64,000 nucleotides of DNA, taken from contig NW_027043820.1 in assembly GCF_037102585.1 (NCBI RefSeq), positions 592,501 through 656,500 of the forward strand. The letters run 5' to 3'. Made by a program: the position numbers and the translations under genes. This DNA is from Saccharomycopsis crataegensis. Taxonomy: Eukaryota > Ascomycota > Saccharomycetes > Ascoideales > Saccharomycopsidaceae. This document shows, piece after piece, positions 57,542 through 64,000 of the stretch; position 1 is the stretch's first letter, and every line of letters starts with the position of its first letter. The notes below the pieces were generated by a model. The model saw nothing but the letters and a program-made list of their open reading frames with translations. It searched no databases and had not been told where the DNA came from.

Positions 57542-57992
57542 AGGCTTCAATAAACTAATAAATGTTTTTCTTATTATCCTTTTTTTAAATCTTTATAAGC
57601 TTCACACGTTCACAGGCATTGATATGGCATAATGTAAACCCACAAATATTCCAGTTTGTTTCATTATTATTTGATTGTTTGTTAAAATTCCCAACCCCTA
57701 AAAGAATTCAAGACATTCTTGATAGCACACAATTAACATAAAAGATACCGATGGGAGAGATATGATCAGATCAAGCTCTCTCTCTACAGTGTTTGATGAT
57801 ATATGTAAACGCCAAACTGGATCACACGTGATATATGATCAGAGTCACCCGGCACGGAAACACGATTTTTTTTTTTTTTTTTTAAAAAAAGGAAACTCAC
57901 AAAAACACTGGAATATTTTGTGGGTAAAGGCCCATCACATTGTTTCTCAAACTGGTGATTTCATCATAAAGAAAAATATCAAGAGTGCCGCT
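57542..57992. promoter_or_regulatory. SNF2 promoter
   Basis: 451 bp with CACGTG at 57825-57830 inside the palindrome-like ATCACACGTGAT, CCGGCACGGAAAC at 57849-57861 and a T18 tract (from about 57867). No gene. Confidence 0.5.
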
Positions 57993-58428
57993 ATGGATCC
58001 TGCCCTGGCCTACTCAAAACACAACATCCAGCGGGCATTAACCGTGAGTACTATTATTGTTATATTGCCACCATCTCTCTGTCACACACGCCTATAGATT
58101 TATACACATTTGTGATGATCGCGTTGATATAATATTAAATTCAACGCGTACCGTTTTCCTTTGAAATTTTTTTTGAAGGCATTGAAAGGCAATTGCAATT
58201 CCCGAGAAATTACTAACCATTGTCATTAGCGCTTCAATCAATTGAAGGCTCAGCTAGGTCAGAATGCCCCTGCTAATCAAGAGTTTCAAAATCTCACTCG
58301 CTACTTACGGGCTCTGTCTCAATACCAGATGGAGTTGCAAAGACTTCAACAACAACAACAACAACAACAGCAGCAGCAACAACAACAACAACAACAACAG
58401 CAGCAGCAACAACAACAACAACAACAGC

Positions 58429-58515
<87 letters not shown>

Positions 58516-61500
58516 ATCTTCGTCAAATGCCAATTGCCAATACAGACAATCATAATTTTGGTGGTAATATCCGAAATATTAACCAATCCCATCAAGGGGC
58601 TAATGGTTTGATCAATGGTTTTGCCAACAACAACAATAATGGTTTCGTCAACAACAACAATAATGGTTTTGTCAATAACAACAATAATGGTTTTATCAAC
58701 AATAACAATAACAGTTCAAATAACAATACTATGGATCGCAATACCAACAAGAGCATTAATAGCAATATCAATAACAACTTACAGAGCAACCCGGGGACCC
58801 CAAATTCAATGCAAAACTTCCCAATAAGCCCACATCAACAATATGGTAACCAGCAACAGCGAATGCCTCAACATATGCCTCGACAAATACCTCAACAGAT
58901 GCCTCAACCGATGCCTAGACAGATGCCTCAACAGATGCCTCAACAGATGCCTCGACAAATGTCTCAGCAGATGGCTCAGCAAATGCCCCAGCGAATGCCT
59001 CAACATATGCCTCAACCAATGCCTCAACAGATGCCTCAACCGTTGCCTCATCAAATGCTTCCACAGATGCCTCAGCAAATGCCCCAGCAAATGCCCCAGC
59101 AAATGCCCCAGCGAATGGCTCAGCGTATACCTCAGAGTATGCCTCAGAGTATGCCTCAGAGTATGCCTCAGAGTATGCCTCAGAGTATGCCTCAGAGTAT
59201 GCCTCAGAGTATGCCTCAGCGAATGGCTCAGCGTATGCCTCAACAAATGCGTCAGCAAAACCAGCTGCGGCAACAAATTCAACCGTTGTCGCAGCCATTA
59301 TCACAACCGGTAGCACTACAACAAAATCCTCAAAAACAGAAGCAATATTCACAACAGCTGTTTAATAGCCAGTTATTGAGTCCTGAAGATCAGCAACTCT
59401 CAAAAACCCAAATCAACGCGTTCAAATTACTCTTCAGGAAAATGCCTTTACCGCAAGATATTTATAATGGAATTTCTACTCATTATCAACAAATAAAGGG
59501 CAAAAATACTAAAGGTCAAAATAACTCGTTTACTGCGAGTCCTCGGAAGCCTCGGGAGGCACCTTTAGTATCTTTACCCCACAAATCTGCTGTACAACAT
59601 ATATTTAATTCCTCTAAGGGTTCGATGCCAGCGCATCAGCTTATTCGACGAAATTCACAGTCTCCGATGGTTGTCGCTTCCTCTCCATTAGGTAGACCAC
59701 CATCAAAGCATTTCAATGTTAGGAAATCAAATATTTCCTCTAGTGCTTCGCCAATCATGCCTCCGCCGAGGGTACAAAACGGCCGCGCACATACTAGACC
59801 ATTGAGACCAATAACTGTAGTTGATCCTCAACCTCCAGTTCCTGACTCAGAGATTATGAAGAGATATCGGACTTCAAGAATTATCAAGGTCAAGGATCCA
59901 AGTATTTTAGTCGATGCTTATAGTTTGCCTGTTAGTAATGAAAATGTGTTGTTTAATGTGTTAGAAAAGGCAAGACTCATCTTCCCAGGGGTTTTCCCAA
60001 TAGGTATTGATGTTGACGGGGCACACAAGATCAGAGAAACTACAATATCATGGGAAATCAAGGACACAATCGAGTATTTAGAATACTATTTGGAGAATGG
60101 GGAAATTGAAGATGAACAACAACGTATCGAGCTTGAGATTGATTTACGAGCCCTTAAATTATTAATAGTGCAAAAGAATTTGAGAGGAAAATATCTTTCA
60201 TTTTCCTGGTTCCAAAACACTTTGTTATCAAACACTCATCCAAATTTCCTTGCGCGTATTAGACCGGTGACGATTCAAGATGCTATTTTGACAAGTAAAG
60301 TATACACTGAACAACAAGCAAAGATCAGGATTTCCAGAAGAAACAAGAGAATTATTCAGGTTTCGAACCAATTGGCCAAAACTCAGCTGGTTTGTCTGCA
60401 GAGAAACTCAGTGTTTGATAAACTTAAAAAATTCGGTAAACAAGTGACCAATTTCCATAGCAGTACAGAAAAGGAAGAACAGAAAAGAGTTGAGCGTAAT
60501 GCCAAACAGCGTTTACAGGCCCTTAAGGCTAATGATGAAGAAGCTTATATTAAGTTGTTAGATCAAACCAAGGATACAAGAATCACCCATCTCTTAAAAC
60601 AGACGAATCAATTTTTACTGTCACTTTCAGAGTCTGTTAAAGAACAACAAAGAGAAACTAGAGGCCTCAGTGAGTCCGCAGGACACGCTATTGAATCCGA
60701 AGAGGAATTACGCAAACAATTTGGGGGTGATACTGATGCTTCAGATATAGATTATTATAACGTGGCGCATAGATATAAAGAAGTGGTCACCAAACAACCA
60801 AGTATTCTTGTTGGGGGCACTTTGAAGGAATATCAACTCAAAGGTTTGCAATGGATGGTATCATTGTTTAATAACCATCTAAACGGTATTTTAGCCGACG
60901 AAATGGGTCTTGGGAAAACTATTCAGACTATTTCTCTCATCACTTATTTGGTTGAAGTGAAAAAAGTTCCAGGTCCGTTCTTGGTAATTGTTCCATTATC
61001 CACTTTAACAAACTGGAATATTGAATTTGATAAATGGGCTCCATCGATTAAAAAGATCACATTCAAAGGGTCTCCTAATCAACGTAAAGCCATGCACAAT
61101 GACATTCGTACTGGGAATTTCCAAATTTTATTAACCACTTTTGATTATATTATTAAAGATCGTCCACTTTTGGCCAAGATCAAATGGGTTCATATGATTA
61201 TTGACGAAGGGCATCGTATGAAGAACAGTAAATCTAAATTGTCTTATACTTTGACCACCTATTACCATACTGATTATCGTTTGATCCTAACTGGTACACC
61301 ATTGCAGAATAATTTGCCAGAGCTTTGGGCGTTGCTTAATTTTGTGTTGCCAAAGATCTTTAACTCTGTGAAATCTTTTGATGATTGGTTTAATACTCCA
61401 TTTGCCAATACTGGTTCCCAAGATAAAATGGATTTATCGGAAGAAGAAACTTTACTTGTGATCCGTCGTCTTCATAAGGTGCTTCGTCCATTCTTGTTGC

Positions 61501-63418
61501 GTCGTCTTAAGAAGGACGTTGAGAAAGATTTGCCAAGCAAGATTGAAAAGGTTATTAAGTGCAAGATGTCAGCATTGCAACTGCGGTTATACAGATACAT
61601 GTTGGATCACCGCGTTCTTTTCGCCTACAATCATGAATTGAAGAAAGTGTACCCAATTAAGGGAAATAATAACCCAATTATGCAGTTGAAGAAAATCGTT
61701 AACCATCCATTTGTGTACGATGAAGTGGAAGATACTATCAATCCGACTCATGAAACTGATGAATTAATTTGGCGCACTTCGGGAAAATTTGAGATCTTGG
61801 ATCGCATTCTTCCTAAATTCAAGGCGTCTGGCCACAGAGTGTTAATTTTTTTCCAGATGACTCAAATTATGACTATTATGGAGGATTTTCTCAATTTGAG
61901 AGGTCTTAAATATTTAAGACTTGATGGTGGTACTAAATCAGACGATCGTACCAACTTATTGAAAGTTTTCAATGCCCCAAATTCTGAGTACTTTGCATTC
62001 TTGTTGTCTACTCGTGCTGGTGGGTTAGGTCTCAATTTACAGACTGCAGATACCGTGATTATTTTTGACACTGATTGGAACCCGCATCAAGATCTTCAAG
62101 CTCAAGATCGTGCCCATCGTATTGGGCAAAAGAATGAGGTGAGAATTTTGAGATTGATCACCCAAGATTCTGTCGAAGAAATGGTTCTTGAGCGTGCTGC
62201 CGAAAAGTTGGACATTGATGGGAAGGTCATTCAAGCTGGTAAGTTTGATAACAAGTCTACTGCTGAGGAACAAGAGGCGTTGTTGAGACAATTGATGGAA
62301 GCAGATGAAATGAAGAAGACTACTGAAGAAGAGGAAGAACTCACTCCTGAAGAATTGAATGATATCTTGGCGCGTAACGACGAAGAAAAGATATTATTCA
62401 AACAAATTGATTTACAAATGGAAAAAGAATGGTTTGAGCGTAATAAGCGCAATGGTAGCAGCGTCCCGCGTCTTTTTGATATCTCAGAGCTACCAGAATA
62501 TTATAGGAAGGAACCGCCAGCTAAAAAGAGTATGGTGGTGGATGGTGCTCGTTTCAAAAAGAAGATTTCGTACATTGACGAGAGTATGTCGGAATTTGAA
62601 TGGTCAAAGGCTAATGGGTTGGTAGAGGATGATGGTACAACGGATTATGGTGATGATATGCCTAGAAAACGAGGACGTAGAAGAAAAAATTATCTTGCTG
62701 AAATCAGAGAAGATGGTGATGCTGAGGATAATCACCTTGGCGATGATGATGATGATGATGATAATGATGTGGACGACCTGGATGATGATGACGATGACCT
62801 TGATGACATTGATGTTGTTAGACGGAAAAGAAGACGGGTTGTAGAAGATGACGAGGACTTGGGGGCTGATGATAGTCCTCGAATGGGTGCAGCAAGAGGC
62901 AGAGGCCGTGGAAGAGGCCGTGGAAGGGGTAGAGGTAGAGGAAGAGGCCGTGGAAGAGGTCGTGGAAGGGGTCGTGGAGGTCGTGGTGCTTCCAGAGATC
63001 CGATGAGCGAACCTGAGGAATATGTGGAATTGACGGCTGAGCAACGTGGTAAATTACAATTCAATCTTAAAGCGATTCTTAAAGCTGTCAATGAATACCA
63101 AGAAGAGACCGGTTATGAAGAACAACCATTGCGTTACTTATCTGAGATTTTCAAGGAAAAACCATCAAAGAGATTGTATCCTGATTATTATGCGATTATC
63201 GAACAACCAATTTCTCTTAAAGAGATCAAGAAGAAAGTCACAGGTTTTGGGTACTTCAAGGTCGATCAGCTCATGAGGGATTTGAGGTTGATGTTTGCAA
63301 ATGCCAAGAAGTATAACCAAGAAGGATCAATCGTTTACAATGATGCGATTAAGTTGCAACAGGTTTCCCAAGATGTGTGCTCTAAGCTTGAAGATTTACC
63401 CGAGCCAATTTTGAAGTC

Positions 63419-63450
<32 letters not shown>

Positions 63451-63701
63451 AAAGTACGAAGCAACAACAAGATACTACGGCCACTTCAGAACTTAGTGCA
63501 TCAGTGACTCAACAACAACCACCGCCAAATATTGATACTGGTAAGTTGAGCAGTAATGATGCGATAATTTCATCAAATGATGCGTTAGTAGGGAGCAATA
63601 TTATGCCTGGGTTCATGGATAGTAATCCAGATGAAGAGAATACGATTAAATTCCTGCTTGATGAGGAAAGCACTGGAGATGGAGATGGTTTTTGTTTATA
63701 A
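57993..63701 (+). CDS. SNF2: SWI/SNF chromatin-remodelling ATPase Snf2 (spliced)
   Basis: Catalytic subunit of SWI/SNF. Exon 1 (57993-58043) encodes 17 residues, MDPALAYSKHNIQRALT; exon 2 starts at 58230 in the same phase with RFNQLKAQ, giving about 1840 aa. Order: polyQ of 56 residues (57-112), Asn repeats, MPQ repeats, QLQ motif (about 400-436, LSPEDQQLSKTQINAF), HSA region (about 695-770), helicase ATPase with ADEMGLGKTIQ (about 903) and DEGH (about 1004), C-terminal helicase lobe ending DRAHRIGQKNEVRIL, acidic stretch, an RG-rich AT-hook-like run (about 1573-1605), bromodomain (about 1635-1729, PDYYAIIEQPISL), and an Ala tract. QLQ, bromodomain and length favour Snf2 over Sth1. CTG codons at 60618 and 61581 sit at positions that are polar in homologues. 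Confidence 0.95.
58044..58229 (+). other. SNF2: Spliceosomal intron in SNF2
   Basis: 186-nt intron: 5' site GTGAGT at 58044, branch site TACTAAC at 58211-58217, and 3' TAG ending at 58229, 12 bases after the branch. Phase 0. Exon 2 has no ATG before its polyQ, so splicing supplies the start codon. Confidence 0.88.
58347..58514 (+). repeat. CAA/CAG polyglutamine tract in SNF2
   Basis: 56 uninterrupted Gln codons, mixed CAA and CAG in blocks. The antisense frames read as poly-Leu or poly-Val and are artefacts. Confidence 0.95.
58615..58720 (+). repeat. Asn-rich 30-bp repeats (NNNNNGFV) in SNF2
   Basis: Three to four tandem units encode GF(A/V/I)NNNNN. They are AAC/AAT-rich and follow the polyQ tract. 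Confidence 0.85.
58860..59255 (+). repeat. 12-bp minisatellite encoding M-P-Q-x repeats in SNF2
   Basis: About 33 units of a 12-bp repeat of the form CAGATGCCTCAA, encoding MPQQ, MPRQ or MPQS. Seven units in a row near 59139-59222 are nearly identical (AGTATGCCTCAG), implying recent expansion. Confidence 0.9.
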
Positions 63702-64000
63702 ATTAGAATTGTATGGGCCAACCAACACTTTACTAGGGTTTACCGACGACGAGATATGTTAATGATAATGTATATTTAAAAAGAATTTCTTTAATTTTTC
63801 CCTTGTTTTTTTTTTTCTTTTTGTCTTTTTTCTTTTTTTTTTTTTTTCATTTCGGTTGACCTTTCAATCAATCATTTTTATTACTATTATTTTATTATTA
63901 TTGCTTTACTATTTACTATTGTTAATATTTATTATTGTTACTATTCATTTATTATGAAATCCTTACAATGTAATCACCATCGAAAGACTGGACAGGGGAG
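63702..64000. other. SNF2 downstream region
   Basis: T-rich tracts (63806-63848) followed by TTATTA-rich sequence to the window end. No gene seen. Confidence 0.55.

Noticed and set aside
58294-58595. Antisense poly-Leu, poly-Val and poly-Ala frames over the Gln tract
   Set aside because: Frame shadows of CAA/CAG repeats.
57993-63701. Calling the remodeller STH1
   Set aside because: The QLQ motif, Gln-rich N-terminus and length fit Snf2 better.
1-64000. CRISPR arrays, prophage or bacterial features
   Set aside because: The sequence is a eukaryotic yeast chromosome; no spaced direct repeats of that kind are present.

Overview
The window is nuclear DNA from a budding yeast (Saccharomycotina). 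Genes are compact and mostly intronless, promoters are AT-rich with long poly-T tracts, the one or two introns seen use the yeast TACTAAC branch point, and every recognisable gene has a yeast-type product (SNF2, SEC8, MCD1, VAS1, CDC60, ATG3, MOD5, MET13, FMP27). CTG codons are absent from the genes I read for highly expressed enzymes. Elsewhere they fall in low-complexity linkers or at positions where homologues carry small or polar residues. This suggests a lineage with reassigned CUG (Ser favoured, Ala possible), so Leu at CTG in the standard translation should be distrusted.

Layout, left to right. 1-2385: 3' part of a protein tyrosine phosphatase gene. 3351-13967: a giant FMP27/Hobbit-type bridge-like lipid-transfer protein. 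15344-17185: MET13. 18016-18498: decayed membrane-protein gene, followed by a dispersed repeat. 18779-20299: MOD5. 20655-22572: divergent ATG3 and CGI121. 23204-24310: a Pho85-type cyclin. 25520-26794: a C2H2 regulator. 28066-31775: SLY41 and an ARN-type siderophore transporter. 33606-35171: UGA2. 35172-43791 is gene-poor and accessory-like, holding a small secreted protein gene, a broken paralogue of it, a UBR7-type E3 gene, gene relics and a Ty1/copia fossil. 43792-50656: tandem CDC60 and VAS1. 51481-53775: MCD1 (cohesin kleisin). 54200-57541: SEC8 (exocyst). 57993-63701: SNF2, with a 5' intron and a 56-glutamine tract.

The genes form no single pathway. They are housekeeping functions: translation (CDC60, VAS1, MOD5, CGI121), chromatin and cohesion (SNF2, MCD1), membrane traffic and lipid transfer (SEC8, SLY41, FMP27), autophagy (ATG3), one-carbon and GABA metabolism (MET13, UGA2) and iron uptake.

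Most notable points: (1) a candidate spliced upstream exon that would give VAS1 a mitochondrial presequence in frame; (2) evidence of CUG reassignment; (3) a secreted-protein gene beside a stop-broken paralogue; (4) a CCGGNNYGG motif recurring in promoters, usually followed by AAA. I found no clearly new multi-gene system, tRNA, rRNA or CRISPR array.
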